Source of the DNA: Diabrotica undecimpunctata
Lineage: Eukaryota > Arthropoda > Insecta > Coleoptera > Chrysomelidae
Assembly: GCF_040954645.1 (NCBI RefSeq)
Contig: NC_092807.1
Span: forward strand, 4,650,001 to 4,714,000
Direction: 5' to 3'
DNA length: 64,000 bases
Shown here: positions 1-12,516 of the stretch, in pieces
Numbering within the stretch: the stretch's first letter is position 1
Layout: every line of letters starts with the position of its first letter
The notes under the pieces: generated by a model
What the model saw: the letters and a program-made list of their open reading frames with translations, nothing else
Database searches by the model: none
What the model was told of the DNA's origin: nothing
Made by a program: the position numbers and the translations under genes

Positions 1-697
1 CTTTCGTTTCTTCTACCTATTCCGTGGCAATCTAATGATAATTCTTCTTCATCTACTTTTAGTTCTACTTTTGTGTTGGAATCACCGATTATTATTGCAT
101 AGATAGCTTTTAAATTATTAATTTACATTGCAATATCTTGGTAGGTGCTTCAAAAGTCATAAAAATTATTCTTTAGTATAAGTCTTTCAAAAGTAAGTAT
201 CCTATTTTTTTCGGAAAAACCTTGTATGTCACTCTCATACTTTTATAAGAACGTATAACCTTCAATTTTTAATAAAACACCAATTTTTGTTTGTAAAATT
301 ATTTAGGGAATCACTAATGATACCAAAAATACGGACACTTCTATTTCGTTCCAACTAAGTGACGTATACACTAGTCAAAATACCTAATTAATACACTGGA
401 TTGCAAAATTATCAAAACACTTAAATTTTTATATATTTTTCGTTTTTAAATAAAAACTTATTAATTTTTTTTTGACTATTATTTTATGCCTTATTAACGA
501 TAATGTTTTTTCTTGTTTGAACCTGTTTAGATGATTTTTGCCAACAAGAGTCTCCACAAACTTTTTGTTCTTAATGTGAAATCGTGTCTTAAATTAAACA
601 GTAATATTTTAAGTTTATTTTGGTATTTTAAGTTTTTACAAGTTTGGCTTTAGTTTTTTTTTTGTTTTATCCATTTCAAAAATTGTTATAAAAAATT
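1..697. other. AT-rich intronic DNA
   Basis: No coding signal is seen. It should lie within the intron after transporter exon 5 or beyond it. The last few hundred bases may be the 5' untranslated end of the Tc1 copy that starts at 698, but no inverted terminal repeat was identified. Confidence 0.4.
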
Positions 698-1533
698 ATG
701 ATACCAGAAGAAGTAGCCCAAGCTGTTGCTTTACAGAATAATGGGAGGAGCATTCGTTACATCGCAAATGCATTAGGAAATACAGTATTCGATGTAGTAC
801 AAAGAACTATAAGTCAAATTAAAGATCGCCTTATTAAAGTAAAGCTTTGAGCGATCGCACATTATCAGCACCAGTACTTGTTCAACGATTAAATATGATG
901 TACTTACAAACACAGTTTCCATTTATGAACACGCTTAAATGAATATGGATTAAGGTCCAGAATAACTGTCACCTTTAATAATAAACTTTAATAGTAAACT
1001 TTTACTAATAGAAGATCATCTGAGGCAACATTTACACTTCGCTCTTGGGGTGCTGAAGAATGAAGTAGCGTACTCTTAAAGGATGACTCAAGATTTAACA
1101 GATTCTCATCAGATGGGTGGCCTAGGATTGGGAAAAGAGCTGGTGGACATTATTATCAATGTTGTTTTACTCCCAGAGTTTAATTTGGTATAATGGTGTG
1201 GGCAGATATTCACTTAGAGGCTTATTCAGAACTGTTACAATTCGAGGGGGCAATTTCAATGTTGAAAGGTATATTGAGCGATGTTTGGTAGATTACGTAG
1301 TGCTATTTGGCCCATTTGTTGGAAAAAACTTTCGATTGACGCAAGATAATGATCATCCGCACATTACAAGAGGACATCCAAGAAGTCCAGACTTAAATCC
1401 AATAGAGCATGAATTGAGTTTCAATCAAAATGACACTTCGTGACGAATGGGAGCAAATGCCGCCCAGAAGGAATTTGCTGCCTTTATCCAAAGTATGACT
1501 GATCGAATGGATGCTGTAATTAGGGCTCATGGA
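698..1533 (+). mobile_element. Tc1-like transposase pseudogene
   Basis: The ATG at 698 opens a helix-turn-helix start (MIPEEVAQAVALQNNGRSIR) that ends in a stop near 850. Further on, in shifting frames, are WPRIGKRAGGHYYQC, GIMVWADIHLEAYSELLQFE, the second catalytic aspartate region (LTQDNDHPHITR), then directly RSPDLNPIEHEL and the C-terminus EFAAFIQSMTDRMDAVIRAHG-like. These are the normal Tc1 transposase blocks in order. Several frameshifts and stops break it, and the segment between the second aspartate and the PDLNPIE motif is shortened, so it cannot be active. Confidence 0.82.
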
Positions 1534-1917
1534 GTGTCCTCCGGAGGCGTGACAGCCGTGCCGGAGGCATCAAGGAATTTGGATATCGGTCAAAATACTT
1601 GGGAATTCCAAGGTTGGCCAAATCCAAATTTCTAATTGATTCGATGCAGGGAAATTCCACTTTCGCTACGTAAAACAAAGGATTTGTTTTACATAAAAGC
1701 AGGTAGATTTTCTCTTATCGATCAGTCGAGCTTGCCTCTTCTACTGTAGACCTAGTCGGTGCTATTATTGTTCCAACTAAGTTATTGTTTTATTTCTGAT
1801 TTTCTGTATACCTTTTTATTTTAGCATTATTGTATATTCAGACCTTTTCAGGTTAGGATATTACATTGATCTATATTTGTTCATGTACTGATTGTTTATT
1901 TTTCTTGTATTTTATGT
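1534..1917 (+). other. Probable leader or LTR-like part of a retroelement
   Basis: Sequence identity to the Tc1 copy ends here and a different, more GC-rich block begins (TGTCCTCCGGAGG at about 1537). It leads into the hairpin array and then a Gag-like ATG. No second copy of this block is seen in the window, so an LTR cannot be proven. Confidence 0.3.
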
Positions 1918-2562
1918 CTAAGTTGTTCTTCCGTAAGTTTAGAACACTTAGAAATATTTATCTTGCTTTTTTTCTATTTTATATTTTGATTTGTACTTTG
2001 TCTAAGTAGTTCTTTCCGGTAAGTCAAAGAACTCTTAGAAATATTTTCATAATCATTGTTGCATTATTATTTCCGATATTTTATCTAAGATATTTTCTGT
2101 CTTAAGTTAAGAAAATACTTAATACATTTGTTTCTTTCATTTTCTATTTTATGCTAAGTTGTTTCTTCCGTAAGTCAAGAAACACTTATAAATATTTGTG
2201 CATTTATTTTACTATATTTGATTCTCTTGTTTATTTTCTGTTGTAAGTTGTTTCTTCCGTAAGTCAAGAAACACTTAGACATATTTCTATAATCAGTTTC
2301 ATTTTTGCATTTCTCGTTTTATATTTTGAGTATTTTATTTTTCCACTCTAAGTCGTTTTTTCCGTAAGTCAAGAAACACTTAGAAATATTTCCATATTTT
2401 ACTCTCACATTTACATATTTCATTTATCTATATTTCTGTCCTAAGTTGTTTCTTCCGTAAGTCAAGGAACACTTAGAAACATTTTTCTTTGCATTATATT
2501 TTTATACCATTTAATTTACTCGTTTACTAAGTTATTCCTTCCGTAAGTCAAGGAATACTTAG
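1918..2562 (+). repeat. Tandem array of eight short hairpins
   Basis: Eight units start at about 1918, 2003, 2085, 2154, 2243, 2347, 2441 and 2527, spaced 69 to 104 bp. Each has a left arm like AAGTTGTTTCTT, a loop CCGTAAGTC and a right arm AAGAAACACTT that is its inverse. Between units the two arms change together: GTTCTTT with AAAGAAC, TATTTTCT with AGAAAATA, and TATTCCTT with AAGGAATA. The units are joined by T-rich, poorly conserved spacers. Confidence 0.85.
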
Positions 2563-2707
2563 ATCATTTTTACCTATCTGTTTTCCATTTTTGCTCTGTT
2601 ACTTTGTAACTGTTCCTTGGAACCGTTACCTATAACAGGTATTTGTCACTGGAACTGTTATTTATAACAGCGGTGGTATTTAACCTTTCTACCAGCGACA
2701 AACCAAA

Positions 2708-2855
2708 GATGGTGAATACCCGATCCAATTCCGGGGATAGGAAGAAGCCCGAAGAGCCGGCGATGGGTCCTACAGGCCCAAATGCCCCCTCTCGGCAACA
2801 GGAGATAATACACCCTACTAAATCTCGCTTTTCAATAAAAAATGTTTTAAATTAA
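2708..2855 (+). pseudogene. Gag-like N-terminal fragment
   Basis: An ATG at about 2709 opens MVNTRSNSGDRKKPEEPAMG, a hydrophilic, proline- and lysine-rich start that resembles retrotransposon Gag N-termini. It runs about 40 residues and then passes into AT-rich sequence and a stop. It follows the hairpin array, which suggests that the array is the leader of the same element. The assignment rests on composition and context only. Confidence 0.35.
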
Positions 2856-3239
2856 AAAAATTAATTTTTGTTTCTTTGCAGATTTTAAATTTTTTATTTT
2901 TTTGTTAAATTTTTGATAAGTAAATAATTTTACTTTTAAATTTTGTTTGTGTATGGTTAATTTTGCAATGCAGTATATGTGATTCGATATTTAGCCGTTT
3001 CAGTTTATATTCTCTTTGTATGTAGCTCTGATTTACCATCAAATTATTTCTTTATTGTCCTAAATCAATGCAGAAAGCCAAATTCTTCAGCTATCATTGA
3101 ATGACCTTGTTAAGTATCTCAGTAAAACTGCTAATAAATTCTTATTTACAAAAAAAAATACTCATTAACGCCAAGCAGCAAAGAACAAGAAGATTTTTAG
3201 AATTTGTATAAAATATCACATGCAATGCATTATACATTC
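2856..3239. other. AT-rich DNA without features
   Basis: Nothing recognisable is seen between the Gag-like fragment and the terminal part of the second Tc1 copy. Confidence 0.4.
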
Positions 3240-4290
3240 ATGGACAAAAATCTCGAATATTTTGGAATTTTCTAATTTTTTTTTGAAAATAAAAAAGTCT
3301 ATTTAATCAAGTTGTTTATTGTAAATAAGAGTTTATTTTAACAATGTTTAATGAACACTTTTTAGTTTTTATGCAGAGAAAATGCCAAAATTAATGTTAG
3401 GTAAATAAGTTTATTTAACTATAAACTTAAATGTTAAATTAAATTGCTTAAACAAGTCGTTTTAACTGAAATAAGTGCATGATCAGTAACGAGTATTCCC
3501 CCTCTAGCTCTTACTGTTTGCATCCTTCTCGGCATGCTTGCAAGTAAATTTTTGACATATCTTTGAAAAATTGCATTCCATTCATCTGGTGTACCAAGCC
3601 AAAGCTGATCTATCGTATTTCAAACGGATTTTCTTTGTTCTATGCATTTTAGCTGATCCACATGTGCTCTATTGTATTTAAATCTGGACTAAATGGTGGC
3701 CAATCCAGTCTGCGAATTTGGACCTCTTTCTTTCTCCCCTTCCTTTTACCCTAACAGGGTGTCGGATTTGGGCTAGCTATTTTAATTTCCTTTTACCCAC
3801 CTCTTCCATTCTTTTCTGTTTCCTGCCATTATTTTCAATTCCTCGAGTGATTTTTGTTTAAGTTTTCCCGCCTCTACTACTTGCTGTATCCATTTTTTTA
3901 TTGGTCTGCCTCTTTTTCTTTTTCCGATGTTTTCTGCTTCATAAATTTTTCTTGTTATTCTATTGGATTGCATCCTCATCAGATGCCCATACCAGTTCAT
4001 TTGTCTCTTTGCTATTTTGTTCATTATCGGTTTCTGGTTGGCCATTCTCCTAATAGTCTCGTTGCTTAATCTATTTCATTTTGTCTTTCCAACTATCCTT
4101 CTTAGATGTCTCATCTCCATTGCGTTTATCCTGCTCTTATGTTTTTCCAGAATTGTCCAGTTTTCACTTGCATAGAGCATAGAATTTGGACCTCATCGAG
4201 ATAATTACTCGCTGAGGCAGCGGCATCTGCTCGAGAATTATCGTACATTAACATGAATCTCATATCGAATGTAACCAACATTTCGCAAAA
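3240..4290 (-). mobile_element. Second Tc1-like element, C-terminal half, split by a LINE
   Basis: On the minus strand, the pieces at 4195-4290 and about 3465-3713 join to read FMLMYDNSRADAAA, YLDEVQIRRLDWPPFSPDLN, TIEHMW and later QRYVKNLLASMPRRMQTVRARGG. These are Tc1 transposase blocks from the second aspartate to the C-terminus. The continuity across the gap is exact once the LINE at 3727-4181 and one copy of its target duplication are removed. The outer end near 3240 (ATTCATGGACAAAAATCTCG) looks like the terminal region. The N-terminal half is missing or unrecognisable. Confidence 0.75.
3727..4181 (-). mobile_element. 5'-truncated RTE-like LINE with target duplication
   Basis: The minus strand reads LYASENWTILEKHKSRINAM, LRRIVGKTK, then MNWYGHLMRMQSNRITRKIY and GKRKRGRPIKKWIQQVVEAG. 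This is the region after the reverse transcriptase with the usual WYGH.MRM and RGRP.K.W motifs. The insert is flanked by GAATTTGGACCTC at 3714-3726 and 4182-4194, a 13-bp target site duplication. Its host is the Tc1 copy. Confidence 0.88.
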
Positions 4291-4602
4291 CATGATCATG
4301 CAAGATGTTTTGAACGTAGGAGTAATTTATTATTAGTATTCGCATTTATATTGTCTCTAGCATCCTTTTTGATTTGAATGTATCAGATCTCGTTTCCTCC
4401 GTATATATCACTATTCATCTTATAGCCGCTTTGTAAATTTTTATCTTAGTTTCCATCCTAATATGTTTGTTCCTCCATATTGTATTGTTTAGACATCCTG
4501 CGGCTCTATTTACTTTTTATATTTGATTTTTAATCTATTATCGATGACCTCTATTTAATATTACTTATTTAATAATCTTAATAATTTACGAAAAATACTA
4601 AC
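4291..4602. other. Intron 5 sequence next to exon 5
   Basis: No coding features are seen apart from the GTTAGT donor of transporter exon 5 at 4597-4602 (minus strand). Confidence 0.5.
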
Positions 4603-4889
4603 CTGTTGATAGTAAGGCAAAGCCATCGTCAAAACAGTAGAAATAGAAAAGTAGGCGGCAAAAATAATGAACAACGATATGACGATAGCCAGAGGAATGT
4701 CTTTTTGAGGATTTTTGGCTTCTTCCCCTGTGGTTGCGACAGCGTCAAAACCTACGAAACCGTAGAAACATTTTGCTGCACCTGCCATAATACCAGCTAC
4801 ACCAAATGGCATGAATCCGCCTTCTCCTGCAACTGCTCTTTCTGTCTCGTTTAACTTTGCTGGATCAATTTTCCAGTTTCCAACGTCGG
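4603..4889 (-). CDS. Cationic amino acid transporter, coding exon 5
   Basis: This 287-bp exon encodes residues 207-302. It starts ADVGNWKIDPAKLNETERAV, with a possible N-glycosylation site (NET) in the loop. It continues with FMPFGVAGIMAGAAKCFYGF and the family signature VGFDAVATTGEEAKNPQKDI, then a helix (LAIVISLFIIFAAYFSIS). The acceptor is CTATTACAG|CC and the donor is CAACAG|GTTAGT, phase 0. The reading frame is intact across all five exons with no stop, so the gene looks functional. CAT proteins are usually near 600 residues, so about half lies beyond the left edge of the window. Confidence 0.94.
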
Positions 4890-5279
4890 CTGTAATAGAA
4901 ATTGATATGTAAATAAATATACAGACAAGGATATTACATATTGATATAAATTCTTTAATTTATTATTATACTAATTCAGATTTGTCAGCCTTCCATTTCT
5001 CTAAAGGGAAAATTTACCCATCACAGATACTTACGGAGACGCCCGGGATGTTTGATGAGTGGATGGATGGATGACTATTCAGAGATGCTGTAGACTAACG
5101 TCCAATGAAGCTATGGTATTATAAGAATAAGAACTAAGGAAAAAAGTGGGATATTTTTTGACATATACATGGTATACAGTAAACTACATAAATTTAGTTT
5201 CCTTGTGGATTTATACAATAACCCATTAAGATTGACTTTATTACCTAGTTGGTAAACAATGCATAAAAGTATTATATGT

Positions 5280-6255
5280 TTAGAGAAAGTACCCAGATCC
5301 AACTATCTGAGACGTGAGCTAAGTGAACAATGGGGCAGGGCATCGAGATGACCAGAAACGCTTTTAATAAGATGAAAGCAGTAGGTTGTAATGGAAACTA
5401 GAAAGTAGAACTAGAGTATTGAGATGCTACATAAATTCTGCCTTGCTGTGTGGAGTTGAAGCCTGGATAATTAAGGATGCAACTGAAATAGGACTTGCTA
5501 GCTTTAAGATATGGTGTTATCGAAGAATGTGAAAAATATTATAGTCAGAACACATAACAAATACTTTAAGAAAGACTAAAAAAGGAAAATAAATACTCTT
5601 CTTCTTCTTTAGGTGCCGTCTTCTTAGCGAAGATTGGCGATGACCTCAGCAAAGTCTTCCCTATTTTGGGCTTTCCTTATTAAACTTTGAAAATCTAATC
5701 CTGTCCAATCGTTGATGTCGCGCAGCCAGGTCATTTGTCGTCTACCCGGGCCGCGTCTGCCTTCTATTTTCCCTTCTATAATAAGCTGAAGGAAGTTATA
5801 CCTATCGTGTCTAAATATGTGTCCAAGATAAGACGTTTTACGCTTCTTGACAATTTCTGTGAGTTCACGTTCTCTATTCACACGCCTTAAAACTTCTTCA
5901 TTTCTAACGCGGTCGGTCCATGGAATTTTCAGCATACGACGAAATACCCACATCTCAAAGCTCTCTAAACGTCAACAAACTAAAAGAAATACTCAACACA
6001 AGGAAAATGAGACATTTTTGACACATACCAAGAAATGATTAATATGAGTTGATGCGATTGGTTGGATGCGAGTTGGCAAGGGAAGGTGAAAGGAAAAAGA
6101 AAACCAGGAAGACGAAGCATATCCTGGTTGAAAAATTTAAAGCAATAGACTGGAAAAACAACAATAGAACTTTCCACAATTGCTGAAGACAGAGTGAAAT
6201 GAGCGAAATTAAAGATGAATGCACAACAAAAAAAACGGATGGTGTAATATTTAAA
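5280..6255 (+). mobile_element. Old RTE-like LINE remnant filling intron 4
   Basis: Decayed plus-strand pieces read VLRCYINSALLCGVEAWIIK, LASFKIWCYRRM, then after the nested insertion KEILNTRKMRHF and RKKTRKTKHILVEKF-like C-terminal motifs. It carries several stops and frameshifts. It occupies most of the 1.4-kb intron 4 of the transporter, antisense to the gene. A short AAG-rich tail (GAAGAAGCAG) lies at about 6259. Confidence 0.7.
5599..5986 (-). mobile_element. 5'-truncated LINE nested in the older LINE
   Basis: The open frame at 5624-5953 reads MWVFRRMLKIPWTDRVRNEE, then KKRKTSYLGHIFRHDRYNFL, RRGPGRRQMTWL and ends FAEVIANLR, a standard RTE-like LINE C-terminus. The tail on its own strand is AAGAAGAAGA. 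AAATACTC flanks the insert at 5591-5598 and 5987-5994. The older LINE reads through once the insert is removed (..GK, EILNTRK). Confidence 0.82.
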
Positions 6256-6297
6256 CGCTGAAGAAGCAGAATTATAAATGCAGAAACCTGTACTTAC

Positions 6298-6402
6298 CCT
6301 TTATGGATCCTGCAACGATCGCAATAAAAATGGTAACCATATTTACTGCGGTAAAAACGTTGTTGAGCTTTGAGGATTCTTTTACTCCAAAGGCAAGAAG
6401 AA
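6298..6402 (-). CDS. Cationic amino acid transporter, coding exon 4
   Basis: This 105-bp exon encodes residues 172-206. After splicing it reads FLLAFGVKESSKLNNVFTAV and then a helix, NMVTIFIAIVAGSIKG. The GVKES..(L/V)N..FT motif is characteristic of the CAT family. The acceptor is a CAG at 6405-6403 (minus strand) and the donor is AAAGG|GTAAGT, phase 1 on both sides. Only 1.4 kb separates it from exon 5. Confidence 0.92.
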
Positions 6403-6884
6403 CTGAAAATAAGTTAAGTAATCATGGTAATTGGTTTTGTATAATGTTTTAATAAAAAAAAGTTATTTGCTAGTCAGTATCAGTCAATTCCTAATAAAAT
6501 CCTACATTATTTGCATATAAAATTATTTGAAAAACATAAAATTATGAAAAATAAATTAAATTCTTTGGCTCTTGTATTAAATTGGTGGAATAGCCTTTGT
6601 ATACCATCTTCAAGTTATGTTATATTGTATCCTTTGCGTAATAATAACAATTTAGACATTATTATATATTTTAAAGGGGAGCACTTTAAAATGATATTGC
6701 TAATATTTTTGAGGTGCGTTCCTGAGACGACTTTTTGAAGGGACACACTTTAGCCTTTTTCGCTTCACATTATTAACCCTAATAAATCTGAACACACAAA
6801 ATATGCCCTTTTCTGTTGGAAGCATAATAGTTAGACCAATAAGAATTGAATATTTACGCGGTTTAATTGATTTACGACCAACAT
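6403..6884. other. Start of intron 3 (distal end), AT-rich
   Basis: No gene or clear element is seen between exon 4 and the LINE beginning near 6885. Confidence 0.4.
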
Positions 6885-7806
6885 AACAAAGATAGTCCAT
6901 AACCTAAATAACAACAATGTAACCAAAGTTAGAGCAGGAGACCAATTCACTGAAAGTATTCCAACACCGGTAGCAATTAGACTAGGCGACAGTTTAAGCC
7001 CCTTCTTGGTTAACCTACTCATGGGCAAAAGTATAACCAAAGTAACATCTCTTAACCTCGGACACAGAATGGGCAACAAAAGAATTGGTATGGTGTGTTA
7101 CGCAGATCATGCAGCAATTATTGCCGAATCAGATGATCTTCAGATACAGCTCTTTCAGTTCTTTCAAATAAGCCGCCAACTAAATATGACCATTTCTACC
7201 AACAAAACTAAATGTCTAATAGCAAAAGATCCGCTCAGATGTAAGGTAGTGGTTGAGAACAACCCCATAGAACAGGTGATGCAATTCAGATATCTGGGCA
7301 TAGATATATCAAGCACACACGACTCAGTAAAGGACCTAAGGAGTCAGATAAACAAAGCATCCGTATATGCGCACAGATAGTAAAATCAGAATCTATAAGA
7401 CTTGCATACGATCAAGACATATGACATAGAAGTGCGCGAAGATACCAACAAAACGAAACAGATGCTAAGGGTTGCCGAAATGAAAACCCTAAGAACAATA
7501 GTGGGCAAAACAAGAAGAGACAGGGTGAGAAATACATACGTCAGAGAGCAGTGCAAAATTCAAGATATTGTAAGATGGGGAAGGCAGCGTAAGAGGATGT
7601 GGTACAATCATGTAAGACGAATGGATGAGAATAGACTCCCAAAAATTGCCCTAGAAAACAACCCGCCCGGTTCAAGACCTCCCGGAAGACCACCTAAAAG
7701 ATGGAGGGATAGTTGGCAATCTATCTCCCAGGAAATTAACCCGACGCAGCTTCAGAATTAAACAGATCGAAAGATCTCCAAGAAGTAGTAGAAGAAGAAG
7801 AAGAAT
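6885..7806 (+). mobile_element. RTE-like LINE fragment with dead catalytic motif
   Basis: The frame from about 6885 reads NNVTKVRAGDQFTES, then LGDSLSPFLVNLLMG (motif B) and CYADHAAIIAESDDL, where the expected YADD has become YADH. It goes on through FRYLGIDISSTHDS to a stop at 7380. After a frameshift, 7402-7761 carries MKTLRTIVGKTRRDRVRN, the YNHVRRMDENRLPK block and PPGRPPKRWRDSW. It ends in an (AAG)n tail at about 7783-7804. It is 5' truncated, inactive, and antisense within intron 3. Confidence 0.82.
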
Positions 7807-8529
7807 TTATTTACCATAAACAAGCAACCATAGACATAATATGGCAACCATAGACATAATATGCAATATTTTATGTCGTACTTTTAGTTGAAGAATAGAT
7901 TCAATTATTTCAAATTTACTAAATTATTAAAATCCACAAGGAAACTAAGTTCCTGTATAAAGGATTTTATTAAAAACTTTTAAATTATTAAACTCTTAAA
8001 ATTAAAATTACGGTTCTGTCGTAGCTTGTCACAAATTTCTCAATCCGATCCTGTGGTTTCTGTTTTAAATATGGCGATCGCGTGATGACACACTTCAAAG
8101 GCGGCATCTGAGAGTGGGCATTCTGATTGTTATTTATTATGTGCCTGTCTCATAGATATTATTGAAGATTTTACATAGTATTTTGAAAGATTCATCATCA
8201 AGAAGTTTAAGAAAATTCAAACTGTACCCCGTCTGGTCCTGGAGCTTGATTCTATTTAAGCGATATTATCGCTGCTTATATTTCTCCCACTAGTACAGGT
8301 GGTCCGGTTTTCGTAGGAATTGAGGACTGGTTGTCCCTCTCATCAAAAAATAAATTTCGTATATAATTTTTTCAGATATTATCACTATTCACTTTGTCCA
8401 TGATTACCTCTCCATTATAATAAATAACAACTTTACTTACTCTTTTTACATTTGCCTCTTATTTCTCTTATGTACCACATATGCACATTGGAACAACTGT
8501 TGGAAAAGAAAAAAGCAAAAAAAAAGGGA
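7807..8529. other. Intronic DNA with a small tandem duplication
   Basis: GCAACCATAGACATAATAT is repeated head to tail at 7825-7863. About 8150-8470 may be very degraded LINE sequence, but no motif is secure. Confidence 0.35.
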
Positions 8530-9600
8530 TATAAATTTGGCATTTGTGGACCTGAGAAAGGCGTATGACTCTGTACCAAGGTCAGACTATGTAAAAATTA
8601 GAAATACATCGGAACTCATAGAAGCTACAAAAGCTCTGTATAAAGAAAATAAAGTGTCCATTAAAATGGGAACAAGAATCATAGGAGACTTCACCACAAC
8701 AAAAGGGCTCCTGCAGGGTTGTTCCACATCTCCAACCCTATTCAAAATATACTTAGAGAAAGCCTTGACTACATGGAAAAGAAAATGCGAAGGCATGGGA
8801 GTACCGGTACGGAACGAATACCTATATACGTTAAGCTTTGCAGACGATCAAGTAGTGATTGCACAAAACCAAGACGACCTCAGCTACATAATGAAAAAAC
8901 TACAAGAAGAATATACCAAGGCTGGCCTAGATATTAACCTCGCGAAAACAGAGTACCTATCTACAAGTGAAGAAAACATAGAAAATCTACAGATTGATGA
9001 CAACGTAACAATCAATGGAAAGGATAAATTCAAATACTTGGTGTTTATAATTACGAAAAAGGCAACAACAGAGGAAGAAATTACACAAAGATTAGGACAA
9101 ACAAGACCAGCAATCCGACAACTTAACTCAGTATGGTGGGATAGACACCTAAATATGAAGACAAAAACACAAATTTATAAAACATTAGTGCGAAGTATTA
9201 TGACATATAGCGCTGAAAATTGGATCATAAACAAGAAAAACAGCAGTAGAATGGTAGCAACAGAGATGGAATGCCTGCGAAGATGCTGCAGAGTAACAAG
9301 AATGGATAGGAGAAGTAATGACGAAATAAAGCAAAGGACATCAATAGAAACACACATACTAACATATATAGAACAAAAAAGACTAAAGTGGTCTGGACAT
9401 GTAAGAAGAACTAGCGACAGCAGATGGATAAAGAGAATAACCGAATGGAGCCCCATAGGAAAGAGTAAAAGAGGACGACCCTGAAAATCCTGGAGGAACG
9501 AAGTAGACGCCATGAGTAAGAGAGGCCTTAACGATGGAGAATGCGACAACAGAGAGAGATGGAAACGGTTGAGCGAGGGAAGGTAGTGAATACTGTAGAA
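8530..9600 (+). mobile_element. LINE reverse transcriptase fragment
   Basis: A 315-residue frame starts inside the reverse transcriptase: FVDLRKAYDSV (motif A), GLLQGCSTSPTLF (motif B), SFADDQVVIA (motif C, both aspartates present) and GLDINLAKTEYL. The C-terminal region follows with [30 protein letters not shown] and [12 protein letters not shown] at 9482 then interrupts [10 protein letters not shown], which continues the protein in the same frame. It is 5' truncated. The 3' end runs into a TA microsatellite, which may have grown from the tail. Confidence 0.85.
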
Positions 9601-9604
9601 TCCC

Positions 9605-11037
<1,433 letters not shown>

Positions 11038-11105
<68 letters not shown>
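11038..11105. repeat. (TA)n microsatellite
   Basis: About 66 bp of uninterrupted TA repeats. Confidence 0.97.
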
Positions 11106-11108
<3 letters not shown>

Positions 11109-12233
11109 CGTTGAAATCGTCGTATTTACTTTGTAGAATTTCGATTTATTGGCATTTGTTTACAGTTCTTTCTGTTGGCTCCTCTGATCTTTCTCTGTAT
11201 CTCTGTTTGTAATCTTTTATACATGGAATTATCGGCCTTGTTTTTCCTTCTTTATTCCATCAGCTACAGAACCTCTGTAGTCATCCATGTTTTCATGCTT
11301 CATAAAATTGTCTTAAATGGCCTATATCGTTTTATTGATGATATAACAGAAGATTCTTTTTGAATTTTCTATTTAATGTTTTGCTGACTATTCATATAAG
11401 TTCACTATATTTCAGTTGTCTAATGTCATATTTTTTACAGTTTTTTTCGTGTACTTTCTTTTTTAATTGAGCCATTTTTCGGTACTTTTTAATTTTTTCT
11501 GTATTTTAAATCACAAATAAACCGATTGTGCTTTGTCATAGAATAGATAATAATTCTACGTACTTGGTATCACATGCTCGAATTAAATTCCACCTGTTGC
11601 AATTTTACTACTCACAATAAAATTATTGCCTTATTGAATTGCCTCTCATAAAACCGATTGAATCTTAGAAAAATTACCGTACCGTGAGCAAATATCTGAC
11701 ATGCAAGGTTGCAAAAGATTAAATGTTTTGAAAAAACAACTTGGTATGAAAAATATAATACACACGCATACAATTCAAGTCAATGTTTCCTGTTTGCTTT
11801 AATTTTATGCGTAATCTATCATTTAATCTACGATTTTTGTTATGTAAGAGTTAAAAATGCGGATATAATAGATTTAAAAGTAGTTTGTATTAAAACCTTG
11901 AATTCATTCAAAGGATATCTTCTTTTTTTATGGAAAAAATGGATACTAAAATTGTAAAACAGTTCTGACTTCCGGAATGCAGTTATTAGTTCGTAAATGG
12001 ACTGTTGTGACTCGGCATAATTCTTTGTAGACGATTTCCTTCCTGATTTTTCAAAAACTGTTTTTAAAGCAGTTCAGTTTGTTCAGGTAGCTTTTCACTT
12101 TTTACAATTAAAGTACAAATTGTTAAATACATTATTTATTTGACTTTATTATTACAAAATTGAATTAAATACTCCTCGTCTTTCTATTTAATATTTTATT
12201 TTTTTCCTGCGTTTTCTGTTTTTAGCGTCTTTT
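11106..12233. other. AT-rich intronic DNA
   Basis: Only short random open frames are present. Nothing is supported. Confidence 0.35.
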
Positions 12234-12245
12234 GTTTGGTTATCC

Positions 12246-12407
12246 GATACACGGACCATATTGTTGCTACCATTGGCGCTCCATTGTCAGAATGTGCTAG
12301 AATGGCAGAAGATAGAAAAACGTGGAGGAACATTGGGAAATTTAGTTAATAGCTTCATGATATCATGATACCTGCATCAGGTTAACGACTAAGAAGAAGA
12401 AGAAGAA
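12246..12407 (+). mobile_element. Very short 5'-truncated LINE tail
   Basis: A 162-bp insert reads ARMAEDRKTWRNIGKF, a typical LINE C-terminus, followed by stops and an (AAG)n tail. GTTTGGTTATCC flanks it at 12234-12245 and 12408-12419, so it is an independent, strongly truncated insertion. Confidence 0.85.
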
Positions 12408-12516
12408 GTTTGGTTATCCCTCTTTACTTAATAGCTTCTGCGTTGCTCTCACGTCTTACATACCAAGTTTCTATCTTGTGTTTTTTTAAGTTTTGCTTTG
12501 TTTTACCTTTTCCATT

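Noticed and set aside
1537..2640. A full LTR of a retrotransposon
   Set aside because: No second copy, primer-binding site or clear TG...CA borders could be identified, so only a leader-like region is claimed.
9175..9549. Minus-strand 124-codon open frame
   Set aside because: It is the reverse of the LINE coding strand at 8530-9600. Hydrophobic, serine- and leucine-rich composition is the usual mirror effect.
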